Part shown: piece after piece, positions 1 through 10,201 of the stretch
How positions within the stretch are numbered: position 1 is the stretch's first letter
How the letters are laid out: every line of letters begins with the position of its first letter
Source: Diadema setosum
Lineage: Eukaryota > Echinodermata > Echinoidea > Diadematoida > Diadematidae
Direction: 5' to 3'
Assembly (NCBI GenBank): GCA_033980235.1
Contig: CM067079.1
Coordinates: 28,004,062 to 28,068,061 of the forward strand
DNA length: 64,000 bases
Translations under genes and position numbers: made by a program
The notes under the pieces: generated by a model
What the model was told of the DNA's origin: nothing
Seen by the model: only the letters and a program-made list of their open reading frames with translations
Database searches by the model: none

Positions 1-79
1 TGCCCCTTCACACAGTCCGAAAAGAGATCTGATGAAGGAGGAGGAGGAGGAGGAGGGGGAAGGGGAGAAGAAATTTCAC

Positions 80-270
80 CTCTTTGTTCTTGGTAGTGTT
101 GTAGGTGATTTTGAACTCCACTGACATGTTGAACATCATGCATACTTTGCCGTCATCGCCTTTCACTTCCCAGAAATGTGCGGGGGGAAGGGTCGTCATG
201 TGTGGTGTTGTCGTGGATATTTTGGTAGTCGTTACTGATGTGGTCGCGCTGTCCTGGGCGCATTCCACAC
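80..270 (-). CDS. LAMP-like gene, exon 5: end of lumenal domain 1, hinge, start of domain 2
   Basis: This exon runs from an acceptor (tcgggcag, exon starts at 270) to a donor (GAG|gtgaaa after 80). It enters in phase 1 and leaves in phase 0. It encodes residues 238-301 of the model. First comes VEC, whose cysteine (C241) closes the second disulfide of lumenal domain 1. A Ser/Thr/Pro-rich hinge follows (about residues 243-268, with runs such as TTTK and STTTP), like the O-glycosylated hinge between the two halves of LAMP1/LAMP2. Domain 2 then begins with GDDGKVCMMF and sequons NMS and NTT. It repeats the domain 1 pattern KGDACIMEEI, and its closing donor sits at the same place (KNKE| versus KVVE|). 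The rest of domain 2, the transmembrane helix and the short cytoplasmic tail must lie beyond base 1. The family is certain; LAMP1 versus LAMP2 orthology is not decided here. Confidence 0.93.
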
Positions 271-429
271 CTGCCCGATGATGAGAGACACACACAGGGA
301 ATGAAATCGAGTGAGTCAGCAACAAGTTAAGACTAGAAACAGAGAGCATAGAGGAATGGCAGCACCCAGCATTTACTCTATCATAAGTGCCCTTCTTTGA
401 ATGACACAGATAATTTTAACTCCTGTAGT

Positions 430-1780
430 ACCAAGGCACTTGTAAGTCAGGATCCATGAAATTTGTTCCTGTGACAATTGCTCCATGACATATAACTGCA
501 CGCTAAGCCAAACATAACTAGAAATGTCGCTATGGCGACTGGTATGCCTCCGCCATAATGCATGATTCTCCTAATAGGTCTAGATAGTACATGTGGACAA
601 CGTGTGATAACATTTTCACAAAATTGGCAAAATATTAAAATGACAAGTTTGTCACAAATGTGTTGAATATTCACCTTCCTTGACCTACAAGGTTTAATTG
701 GATGAATATGAGAGCATGTATTTGGGATTTAAGGACTTTAACTTGACTTTGAACCATTCATATGTTTATGCATTGAGTAATTTTCAAGGTATGGGGAAAA
801 AGTACAATTTCTGTATTGAATAGTAAATTGTTACCATTTTCATCTGGCCTTTGACCCTAAAATTCATAAGATAATCACTGTCAGGCAGAACATGCATAAA
901 TATGTAGTACGTTTCAAGATAACTTGAGCCACTTCTGAGATATGGAGGAAAAACTTAGTACAACACTTTCACTTGATCTCTGACCTTTTGACCTTTGAGG
1001 CAAAAACAAAAGAAAAAAAAAACTTTCCAGAGAATCTCTTTTAGGTTATACATGCATACACCAAGTGTTACAAAAAAAATAATCCTGCTGGCATTGCATA
1101 AACATGAGGGAAAAAGTACAATTTTGAAGTGTTGCCTTGACCTTTGACCCCTGACCTTTGACCCCATGAACCTTAAACTCGATTGATAATCACTGCCAGT
1201 CAGTACATGTATATATATACTATGTTCCATGAAGATACCTTGAACAATTTCCAAGGTACAGAGAAAAAAGGTGAAGTTTTAATATTTTTACTTGACCTTT
1301 TGACCTTTGACCTCATGACCCAAACTTTCAGCAGAGAACTTTAATCGGGTAATACACTAATACACTAAGTTTCAAGAAAATATCTTCAGGCATTGCATAG
1401 ATATGATGGACATAGTGAAATTTTATGTATTTGACCTTGACCTTTTGACCTTTGACCTTGAGCATGTGCACCCGATTGTTGATAGGCACAATTTCACTCC
1501 CTAATACACTATACATGCCAAGTTTCATGAGGATACCTCAAAAGGTTTTGATAGTTACCGTCCTCAAAATTCATTACGGACAGACGGAAGGACGGACGGA
1601 AGGACGGACGGATGGACGCTACGACAGACGGACGGACAACCCGAAAACATAATGCCTCCAGCACCACTTCGTGGCGGAGGCATAAAAACCTACCCACAAG
1701 CATAACCTTAACCCCAATCCTCACATCAAACTAAACCTAAAACCCTATCACAACCCTAACCCTAAGTCCTTGGAAAATAA
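430..1780. repeat. older interspersed repeat split by a later insertion
   Basis: The flanks 430-540 and 1690-1780 match, in pieces, the continuous stretch 28750-28930. Shared text includes 'aaaccctatcacaaccctaa' and 'ctaagtccttg', and a 'gccaaacataact/gccgaacataaat' segment. This suggests one repeat family whose copy here was interrupted by the 543-1683 element. No coding potential was seen. Confidence 0.45.
543..1683. mobile_element. interspersed element bounded by ATGCCTCCGCCA inverted termini, rich in TGACCTTTGACC motifs
   Basis: The element begins ATGCCTCCGCCA and ends TGGCGGAGGCAT, a perfect 12-bp inverted repeat. The interior is built from diverged units of about 150-200 bp. Each carries 'ttgaccttttgacctttgacc'-like text followed by 'aagtttcaaga(a/t)...catgca'. 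The 3' end has a short acggacgg(a/g) simple repeat (about 1575-1640). No transposase ORF is present, so it is non-autonomous. The class is not assigned. Confidence 0.6.
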
Positions 1781-1785
1781 GACCA

Positions 1786-1954
1786 GGGGGGCATTTCATG
1801 AAGGAACTTGTCGGATAAAATATCTGACAAGTCAATTATATCCGACAAGTTTTGAGAAATTCTTTAGTCTGATTGGCTGATTTCTCTAAACTTGTTGGAT
1901 ATAATTGACTTGTCGGACATATTATCCGACAAGTTCCTTCATGAAATGCCCCCC
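1786..1954. mobile_element. foldback MITE, GGGGGGCATTTCATGAA termini
   Basis: The two halves are near-perfect reverse complements over about 70 bp each. The left half starts 'ggggggcatttcatgaagg' and the right half ends 'ccttcatgaaatgcccccc'. A second copy of the same terminus starts at 63940 and runs off the window. Confidence 0.8.
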
Positions 1955-2018
1955 AGAGAAATTGTCGTGCCACCCTTAAGTTACTACTTATCAAGTTTTT
2001 TCATCAGCATTCAGTAAT

Positions 2019-2281
2019 CTATTGTGGCTGGGGCAACAAAACTTGGTACATGTACCTGCAAAATGTCAAATGTTCAGAAGAGTAAAAAAACACTGCAGCC
2101 AAAGCACTGCATTAAATAGGAGAGCCTTTCCTTTGACATGCTGTGGTGGCTGTATTTTTTGGGTAAGACAGCCAGGATTTGGACAAGACATCACTTAACT
2201 GATTATCTGACCATGAATCAAAAAAAGTAATTTTCACCAAAATTTAAGATACTAGGTCTTGTCGCCCTAGGGACGCTATGC
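2019..2281. mobile_element. MITE copy with GTC(G/A)C(C/T)C-type inverted ends (degenerate)
   Basis: Matches the better-preserved copy at 8054-8311 in opposite orientation. Shared interior text includes 'gacatcacttaac/gttaagtgatgtc', 'ccaaatcc' and 'gacatgctgtggtgg'. The ends 'ggctggggcaacaaaac' and 'ggtcttgtcgccctaggga' are degenerate inverted repeats. Confidence 0.55.
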
Positions 2282-2385
2282 TTCACCTAATTGTAAGTTA
2301 GTAAGCCCCCTCAGGTGCAGCAATGTGCCTCAGTCTACCATGAGGCATTGTTACAGAACAGGGATTAGATAATCTCTGTTCGCTA

Positions 2386-3840
2386 TTAAAGGGACTGTAC
2401 AGTACTGGTTGAGGTGGGGATTCATGTTTTGATCATTCCTAAGTGAGATAAGGAGAAACCTCTTATGAAATATGAAAGAGCATGTAATTTTAAGAAGGAT
2501 TCAACGTTTATTTGATGAAAATTGGTTTTCAAATGGCTGAGATATCAAAAAAAGTGACAAGAGACCCGCGGGTCTAGCGCTGACCTGAGTATCGCAAGTT
2601 CACCTTTCACGCAGTCACTAATCTAAATCATTCACAGCTCTACCAACATTTGACCAGGCATTCTCAAGTAGAAGATGAAAGTGTACAATAAGGGCCCAAA
2701 TTTTTAAAGATTCCTTAAAATTTGGGGGGATTGGGGCCCCCTGGGGCCCTCTGGTGGGGCATGGTGCCCATTTTGATAAATTGAGATCCTGACCCCCTAG
2801 GGATGCTACTTGCCAAGTTTGATGAAAATCAATCATGAGGTTTTCAGGAAGAAGATGAAAATGTACAATTCAGACCCCATTTGGACCTTCTCACCCCCCC
2901 CCCCCACCCCACCCCCAAGAGGGGCACCCCTGGATCTGCTATGAACAACCTTGAAACTACAGTCATTAATGTACTCACTCATAGTATTATCTTAGCTCTA
3001 TAACTTCTGATTCTAGAGAAGATTTTTAAAGATTCCTTAATTTGGGGAGGGGGGGGGGGGGGGTTGGGGCTCCCTGGGGGCCCCCTGGGTGGGACATGGT
3101 GCCCATTTTAACAAATTGAGATCCTAACCCCCTGGGATGCTACCTGCCAAGTTTGGTGAAAATGGGTCATGGGGTTCTCAAAAAGAAGATGAAAATGTAC
3201 AATTTACGCCCCATTAGGACCCCTCCCCACCCCCTCCCCTGGCTCCCAAGGGGGGCACCCCTGATTCTGCCATGAACAAACTTGAAAGTACAGTCATCAA
3301 TGTACTAACTAATAGTATTAACTTAGCTCTATCACTTCTGGTTCTAGAGAAGAAGATTTTTACAGGTTCCTTAATTTTGGGGGGTTTGGGCAGCCCTGGG
3401 GGCCCCCTGGGTGGGGCATGGTGCCCATTTTAACAAATTGAGTTCCTAACCCCCTAGGGATGCTACCTGCCAATTTTGATGAAAATCGGTCTCGGGGTTT
3501 TCAAGAAGAAGATGAAAATGTAAAAAGTTTACGCACGACGCACGACGCACAACGCACGACGCACGACGGACGAAGGGCGATCGCAATAGCTCACTTGAGC
3601 CTTTGGCTCAGGTGAGCTAATAATAATAAAAGGCGACAGGCCACGCCTTTTATCAAGATCTCTTTGTTTCACCTTGTTTTTGGATATCTCAGCCATTTCA
3701 AAACCGATTTTCATCAAATAAACTTTTGACACCCCTTAGAATTGCATGCTCCTTGACATCTCAAATAGTGGTTTCTGAATATCTCGCAAAACATTAAAAG
3801 CTAAATCCTCACCTCAACCAGAACTGTACACACCCTTTAA
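2386..3840. mobile_element. TTAA-bounded palindromic MITE, split by a later insertion
   Basis: The left end is TTAAAGGGACTGTACAG and the right end CTGTACACACCCTTTAA. The interior halves ('ggctgagatatc' and 'gatatctcagcc') are mutually inverted. Other copies lie at 6778-7167, 39103-39494 and 44373-44771, all about 390-400 bp. This one is 1.45 kb because about 1.06 kb is inserted near its centre. The TTAA edges recall piggyBac-type insertion, but no transposase is present. Confidence 0.75.
2558..3618. mobile_element. secondary insertion of a G/C-run-rich repeat with three internal units
   Basis: It sits inside the 2386-3840 MITE, between sequences that are contiguous in the 39103-39494 copy. 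Internal units recur about every 330 bp (around 2640, 3000 and 3330). Each carries 'gaagatgaaaatgtacaatt', 'ggtgcccattttaacaaattgag' and 'ctaaccccctaggatgctac'. The ends are imperfect inverted repeats ('tagcgctgacctgag' and 'ctcaggtgagcta'). The 3' part has an acgacgcacg simple repeat. Confidence 0.6.
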
Positions 3841-4359
3841 CAATTAGTCTCCCGACATCTCTTGCCAATCACCAGAGAAAGAACTCCAGCGTGGCTGTCA
3901 ATCCACAAACAAATTAACCTCACATAGCCCAGGCTATTTTGAAATTGTAGAAATTGTGGTATCAAAATAAATTTCTTTTGAATTTCATTGTTGCCAATTT
4001 ATGCATTCCTGTTTATAATATGTTCTGCATTTCCTTTGCATTTTCATTTTCATTTTTCATGACAACCAAAAGGGATGCTATCTGAGAAAAACCAGGAAAA
4101 ACTAGAATTATCACTGAAGGTGATTAATAATCCCACCCCTAGTGTTGCTTTATAGTATGTGATGTCATGAGGGCAATGACGTTAATACCAAGTTTGTGCA
4201 TTTGTCCACTTGTGCGTTTGTGCATTTTCTCTATCTCTTCTTTCTTCCTTTAAAATAACAACAACATTTGTCCAATAGGAAACAGAATAATTTTAGTTTA
4301 CTGTACAATTACAGAGTTGACATTGAGTATAAAACTTACAGCAAATGGAAACATGCTTT

Positions 4360-5366
4360 CCCCCAGCATCACTACACTTAAAGACCATCATACACACCAA
4401 ATTTGACCTTCATAGCTTGAATGAAGAAGTTCACTCCACAGGATTTAAAAAAAAATGCGGTTACCATGGCAACGCATTGTCCAATACAAAGGACATTTTG
4501 CAAAACTAGACTTAAAGAGCATCATACACACCAAATTTCACCTTCATAGATTAAATTGTTCAATTTGATACAAAAATGAGTGATTACCATGGCAACACAT
4601 TTTTCTTATATGAACACATTGGTGTCTTGCATAACTACACCTCCCAATCATCATACATACTAAATTTGACCTGAACTGCTTGAATGATGTGGAAGTTATT
4701 CAATCCAAAAGGTTTTGGTAAAATTATGGTTACCATGGCAATGCTTTGTCTGACAAACACAAAAATTATGTGTTCCACATCTATGCCTCAAGGCCATAAT
4801 GCCTACCAAATTTTCAATCCAAAAGGTTTTGGTAAAATTATGGTTACCATGGCAATGCTTTGTCTGACAAACACAAAAATTATGTGTTCCACATCTATGC
4901 CTCAAGGCCATAATGCCTACCAAATTTTATTTCAATTGCTTCAAAACTGTGGAAGTTGTTCACTCCACAAGATTTCGAAGAAAACATGCAGTTACCATGG
5001 CAACGCTTTGTCAAGTACAAACACACAAAGTGTCTTGCATAACTACACCTATAGATCATCATAGATACCAATTTTGAAATTGATTGCTCAAATACTATGG
5101 AAGTTATTCAGCCCACAAGGTTTTGGTAAAATTATGGTTACCATGGCAACGCATTGTCCGACAAACACAAAAAACATGTCTTGCACATCTATACCTCAAT
5201 ATCATCATTTACCCTAAGTTTCATTTAAATTGCTTCAAAACTGTAGGAGGAGTTCGCGACGCAAGATTTTGCAACAGACCGACCAACCGACCGCCCAACC
5301 GCCCGCCCAACCAACATCGCGGTGATTCCTATACCCCCTTCACACTATGTGTGGCGGGGGTATAAA
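4360..5366. repeat. array of diverged units around 'ttaccatggcaacgc'
   Basis: At least six units of roughly 115-200 bp share 'ttaccatggcaac(g/a)c', 'acaaacaca', a 'cataactacacct' motif and 'taccaaattt'. The array ends in 'gtgtggcgggggtataaac'. Stop codons interrupt all frames beyond short runs, so it is treated as non-coding. Confidence 0.7.
4699..4926. repeat. perfect 114-bp tandem duplication
   Basis: Bases 4699-4812 and 4813-4926 look identical. The plus-strand translation repeats the same 38 residues exactly, starting FNPKGFGKIM. The surrounding units of the same array are clearly diverged, so this duplication is much younger than the array. Confidence 0.85.
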
Positions 5367-5689
5367 CATCCGTCTTACACTTCTTGTAAATCCCATACAT
5401 TGTACACATAAAAGCCATTAGAAACTGCCATTTTCGGTAACTTTGGTCACAAAAATGTGCTAGATCTCTGTAAGCGCACACCTGGATTTTTTCAAATAGG
5501 GTCTCAAAATGTGTGCAAGATGTGAAAAAAAATAGTCATGAAATTTCAGCGAAAAGAATTTCTGCGTTTTAAAATGATTGAGAAAATCCCCAAGAGAAGT
5601 ACTAAACCCTCGTCCGCTTAGAAATCTTGCTTCCATCTATCTATCTATGGCTCGTCTTTCGATAACTGACAAACCGCCGCATTTCTCAC

Positions 5690-5860
5690 CGTCGCCGAAG
5701 GTTTTGTTAACGATCCCAGCTGTCTGTACCCTGACGTCTGAGAAGGTGGCCGTGGCATTGGACAGTTTGAAGGTCTGGTCTGAATGGCAGACGAAGGCAT
5801 CGCCGTTGCTCACTTCAAAGGTAGTGTTGGGAAGTTCAGCAGAGTACTGCACCAGATCAC
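5690..5860 (-). CDS. LAMP-like gene, exon 4: lumenal domain 1, second disulfide region
   Basis: The acceptor is tacattgtag (exon from 5860) and the donor GACG|gtgaga after 5690. Both boundaries are phase 1. The exon encodes residues 182-237, with the first residue split with exon 3. Visible LAMP features are the FEVSNGDAFVC segment, corresponding to the family's 'F...G.SY.C' block (C205), then a Leu/Val-rich strand and VRVQTAGIVN, like the family's terminal 'VQ.QAF' strand. C205 to C241 in exon 5 is 36 residues, the usual spacing of this disulfide. Sequons NTT, NAT and NKT predict heavy N-glycosylation. Plus-strand ORFs over this exon are shadows. Confidence 0.95.
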
Positions 5861-6777
5861 CTACAATGTACATGTGTAGAAAAGAAAAAGCATGCATGTA
5901 TATGATGCACAGGTCTGAGTGCATCAGTCTGAATTATGTGCACTGGGTAACTATGGAAGGCTTAATCCACAAGGTGAAGCCAAGTGGGTTTAGTTCAAAT
6001 ATTCCCTAGTTACCGCATGCATACTTCCGTCTGGCACAAGAAGAGACATGAACATAATTTGTTTAAACAATTGTTGCAAGTTGTTGTGTTGTTTTTGTTT
6101 GTTTTTTTTTTGCCAAAAATGCATACTTTTAATTGCGTTGCAGAGCTACTGGATGATTTTCTTTGGGATTGCCACAAATAAAACCATGCATCAGTACTTA
6201 TTATAGAATAGGTAAAGAAAATCCTGCGATCTCACTGGTTGAGAGCTATGTGTTGATTTTTTACTGGCCGCATGCTGAGTCACAGTGGTAAACATGTTAT
6301 TGTGTACTTGTAGCAAAGTTTCACGCACTCAATACGAGACGTCTACTGGTTAAAAATCATGCATCCAGTACAGGTGAAAGCGAGTGTGTTAAGAATGCCA
6401 TAGTTACCTTATGCATACAATACTGACTGACACACTCTGACCTGTGCGTCATTTGTATACCGATGCATGGAAATTTTTACTGATGCATGGCTAGCCATGT
6501 CTTGCTAAAAAGTGTGCAAATGCTTGCAATGTATGCGAACAAGGGGTACTCGTTATTATGGTATGCACAGCCAGCCATCTCTTGACAAGTGCATGTAGGC
6601 TTACGCTTGCTTAGTGCGCAAACTCTTTGTTACTTACATCTGTAAAAGTATGTACGATAACATGTGTACTGTTTCTATCAACTTATATCAAACATGCTCC
6701 CTGTAAAAAAAGATCTACAGCTCGACCAATAAGATGGCAGAATTCTCTCAAGCCATTAAATCACTGTCTGTTATGCC

Positions 6778-7167
6778 TTAAAGGGATCGTACAGTTCTGG
6801 TTGAGACGTAATTTCAGGTTTCTAACATTTTTAGGTGAGATAATGAGAAATCTCATATGAAATTTGAAAGAGCATGCAATTTTATGAGGAATTCAATGTT
6901 TATTTGATAAAAATTGGTTTTGAAATGGCTGAGATATCCAAAAAAGAACGATTTTAGTAAAGTGTGGGACCCACACTTTGTAACGATCGCTTTGTTTTAC
7001 TTTGTTTTTGGATGTTTCAGTTATTCCAAACCCGATTTTCATCAGATAAACTTTGAATTCCTCTTAAAACGGTAGGCTCTGTACTATATCATAAGTGTTT
7101 TCTTGGTATCTTGCAAAAATTTAAAAGCCTAATTCTCATCTCAACCAAAACTGTACTATCCCTTTAA
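6778..7167. mobile_element. TTAA-bounded palindromic MITE (intact, about 390 bp)
   Basis: TTAAAGGGATCGTACAG and CTGTACTATCCCTTTAA form the ends. The halves are inverted copies of each other ('tggctgagatatcc' and a diverged mirror). Same family as 2386-3840, 39103-39494 and 44373-44771. It lies in LAMP intron 3. Confidence 0.8.
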
Positions 7168-7428
7168 GTTGGTGTGTATGCATTGAAAAAAAAATGCACA
7201 CATACACATTTAAGCACATGCAGGGAAAAGTGTGAAGTGTATGTTGTGGCCCTCGTATTATCTATTGGACTGACAAACAAATGAAACGAACAGAAAACAC
7301 AAGGGAGGGGGAGAAAAATGCATTGACTACAGACAGAGCCTACAAGTGGAGCTCTGCAACTTTTATGTGTGCTTTCAGCCACACCTAAGACATATCAACC
7401 TCAACAATCAGCAATGAATGCACGTAAT

Positions 7429-7643
7429 TACCGTAAAACAAGGAATGTTTGCGTGCATTTTAATTTCACGAATTTTGCGAGTGCCTAGATTCGCAAAATT
7501 AAAATGCATGTGAAAGTTCTTGTCTACAATATATGCATTGAATGCCAGAGGCAATTTGCAAAAAAAAATTCATGCCGCAAAAAAAGGCTGTTGGCTTTAA
7601 TTCGCAAACATTTCATGCCGTGAATATATTATGTTTTACAGTA
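7429..7643. mobile_element. TA-bounded MITE related to the 'CTGTAAAA' family
   Basis: The ends are 'taccgtaaaac' and 'gttttacagta', with 'tttgcg'/'cgcaaa' motifs inside. It is about 215 bp, like the copies at 27525, 50643 and 61455, but the interior differs. Probably a subfamily of the same Tc1/mariner-like MITE group. It lies 43 bp from LAMP exon 3. Confidence 0.55.
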
Positions 7644-7685
7644 CTGTAAAATCAGAAATTTTTGCAAATTTTGCATTTTACCCAC

Positions 7686-7911
7686 CTGCTTGCGTGCTGT
7701 TTGGGAATCTCGTTTGAGTGTGTTTCAGCGCCAGTGAGACGTACGTCAGGGCAGAGTTGTTGGCTGACATGGTGAATTCTTGCACAAAGTAGTTGCCTTC
7801 GGTTGGGTTGCCAAACAACAGTGTCATCTTGGGTGCCATTCCCTGGCCTCCACAGGAACTATTTTTGTGGTCCACCTCAGCATTCTGGGGCAACTCAAAG
7901 TTTACTGTGTC
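7686..7911 (-). CDS. LAMP-like gene, exon 3: lumenal domain 1 core
   Basis: The acceptor tttgtttccttcaag precedes 7911, and the donor is GCAG|gtgggt after 7686. The exon enters in phase 0 and leaves in phase 1. It encodes residues 106-180. C125 (NSSCGG) pairs by family rule with C81 of exon 2, 44 residues apart. The stretch MTLLFGNPTEGNYFVQEF matches the LAMP beta-strand core 'L.F.......F.L..I'. Sequons NSS, NNS and NST are present. Phases join without a shift to exons 2 and 4, and codon use and open frame are good throughout. The lumenal domain is a beta-prism fold in known LAMPs; the protein lines the inner lysosomal membrane surface. Confidence 0.95.
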
Positions 7912-8053
7912 CTTGAAGGAAACAAAAAATGACCGTCAAATTGAGTCATTAAAATAAACATGCAAAATCAAAATATAAAGAACATACAATACGTTCTGGT
8001 ATTGTAAATGTCTTTATTTTTGCAAGAGATTTTTCATGCTCTCGGCTCAAAAG

Positions 8054-8311
8054 CATATCGTCGCTGGGGTGACAAGACCTTGTATCTGCAATTTTGGTGA
8101 AAATGACTTTTTTGAATTAATGGTCAAATAATTGGTTAAGTGATGTCCTGTCCAAATCCCAACTGTCTAACTCCAAAAATGAAGCCACCACGGCATGTCA
8201 AAGGAAAGGCTATCCCATTTGCCACAGTGCTTTGGCCACCAGGTTTTTTTGGCTCTCCTGAACATTTGACATTTTGTAGATATGAGGTCTTGTCGCCCCA
8301 GCGGCGATATG
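8054..8311. mobile_element. 258-bp MITE with 'catatcg(t/c)cgctgggg' inverted termini
   Basis: The left end is 'catatcgtcgctggggtgac' and the right end 'gtcgccccagcggcgatatg'. The interior holds 'gttaagtgatgtcctgtcc' and 'ggcatgtcaaaggaaagg'. A degenerate second copy is at 2019-2281. Confidence 0.75.
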
Positions 8312-8460
8312 TGACCCGCTACAACAAAAGGATCCTAAAGTCGCTGACGGCTGAGCTGAGAAAAGCGAGTTTGAAGTTATATCATCAAAACAATCGGATT
8401 TCTGTTTTTGGCATAATTTTGTAGTCTAATGTTTTGTCTATCATCTGCCGAATTTTCAAA

Positions 8461-8546
8461 GCTAAATGATTAAAGGAAAGGAAAGAAATCAGCGGGTTTT
8501 TTTCGAAGCTAAATGATTAAAGGAAAGGAAAGAAATCAGCGTTTTC
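8461..8546. repeat. short direct duplication
   Basis: About 36 bp ('agctaaatgattaaaggaaa' through 'aatcagcg') occurs twice, about 49 bp apart, with no visible change. It lies in LAMP intron 2. Confidence 0.7.
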
Positions 8547-8558
8547 TGGGCCTTCATT

Positions 8559-8924
8559 TTACTACTGGTCCAAATCTATCTGCTATTGGTCCAAGCATCT
8601 CTACATCTAGTCCAAAACTCTATACTTCTGGTCTAAACCTCTGTACTACTGGACCAAAACCTCTCTACTTCTGGTCCAAACCTCTGTACTCTCGGTCCAA
8701 AGCTTTCTACTATTCAAGGCCTCCCATGTGGTCCTTACACTGGTCCAAACCTTTTTATCTTTCTAAACTTCTGTTCCAACCAACCAAACATACCCGACTA
8801 CTGATTAAAACCCCACTTTTAGTGGTCCAAACTTCTGTACAATCATTCCAAACCTCTTCACACCAGCAGTCCAAACTGCTTTATCACCAGTCCAACCCCC
8901 GTCTACTGCGGGTCTAAACCTCAC
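8559..8924. repeat. minisatellite, about 13 units of 'ctctacttctggtccaaac'
   Basis: Diverged units of about 22-30 bp share 'tggtccaaa' and 'ct(g/c)tact'. The array ends directly at the LAMP exon 2 donor, so the first 370 bases of intron 2 are this array read from the minus strand. Confidence 0.8.
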
Positions 8925-9202
8925 CTCTACTACTTTTCCGTCACCATTCGTCATTTGGTACTGGATCACGAATGACGCCTTTATCTCCTCCATGATGCAG
9001 GCATCACCTTTGGAGTCGTTGACGACAAACTTGTGCCTCGGCGCCATCGTTGTCTTCATGGGAGTGGTTTGTGGAGCTGCCGTCGTCGTCTCGATCAAAG
9101 CCGTGGTCATCACAGACCCAGTCAGGATCTCTGTCGGCGCTTCTGTTCCAACCGTGGTGCCGGTGCCATTACTCTCAAATTGACCAAATGCCAATTGCAA
9201 CC
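8925..9202 (-). CDS. LAMP-like gene, exon 2: signal peptide end, mucin-like N-terminus, start of domain 1
   Basis: The acceptor is tcctcgctgttag (exon from 9202, entering in phase 1) and the donor GAG|gtgagg after 8925 (phase 0). It encodes residues 13-105. The first residues (GLQLAFGQ) complete the hydrophobic signal peptide begun in exon 1, with likely cleavage near residue 19-20. A Thr/Ser/Pro-rich segment (about residues 25-66, with TTTAAPQTTP) is probably O-glycosylated. The first lumenal domain then begins, with KGDACIMEEI carrying C81, the equivalent of the first LAMP cysteine. Sequons NGT and NDS are present. LAMPs are abundant lysosomal membrane glycoproteins acting in membrane protection, lysosome movement and fusion with autophagosomes and phagosomes. 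Confidence 0.95.
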
Positions 9203-10201
9203 CTAACAGCGAGGAAAACAAGGGAAAACAAACACAAGAAGCTTAGTAAGCACATTGATCAGCACTAGTAGGCTAGGCAAAAAATAAAAAATAAAAATTC
9301 TTTTATCTGAGTAATGGGTCTGTGAAAATTGGGTTCGTATGGCAAGATTTTTGTTTTGTTTGTATTGTTTTGTTTTCTGGAGCACAGAAGCGCTATGGAT
9401 GAGTTTCATTGAGTGAGATAAAAAGTAATAAAGGTGTGGACATCGCCCAAACACACAGCATCGGGCCTGCTCTCAAAAACAAAACTCCTTGCAGCATATT
9501 TTATGGCAAAAAACTGGTGTCAAACAAATGTATTCAGCATGGAGAAACAAGTCTTAAAGCTCCGTTTTAACTGAGCCTTTGAAAGTAGAGCTATATGGCA
9601 GCAAGGAAGTTTAAGAGATGGAGTTCCAACTGGCTGTAATTATTCAAACAGTTGTCACTTTTCTATTGATGTACAAAAGAATTCCACAGGTGCATCTGTG
9701 CCTTTGGTGGCGGGGTTTGATGCCGCCGTCTTGCTGAGCAATCTGAAGATTCATTTTGAACGTGAACTTAATGTTGGCTATATTTTGCTTGTTTATCTAT
9801 TAAATGAAACGAAATCTCACTTAATGATAAAGCTCATTAAACAAAGGTCAATCCCTTCAAGAAATATGTGCAAAAGTGTAAATCAGAGCTGTATCATGTG
9901 AAAGTGTTTAAAACTGTACCCTCCCGGAAAGCCGGTTTTATCACTTTTCCACTTCATTCCTCCAAATAAAACTGATATGGAATAATCTTCGAGTATAATT
10001 CTATATTAATAGATATATCAGATTAGTGGCCGGGCACGGCCAGTCGAGTAATTTTCATTTTCATTTCATCATTTTTTGCGCAATTTCTATTCACGCATCC
10101 CTGTGTCTTTACCATTATATACCACCTATCTTTTATAAGTAGGGATGGCGAAAAGTAATTACCATCACAAAGACATATTTTCGTTAGAAAGTGGCTGATG
10201 A

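Noticed and set aside
1740..1765. Telomere-like CCCTAA repeats
   Set aside because: Only two to three imperfect units within an interspersed repeat that recurs at 28.85 kb.
4684..5064. 126-codon ORF with a repeated 38-residue unit
   Set aside because: It is read from a non-coding repeat array. The repeat is a recent 114-bp DNA duplication and no frame is kept in the rest of the array.
5578..6009. 143-codon plus-strand ORF
   Set aside because: Antisense shadow of LAMP exon 4.
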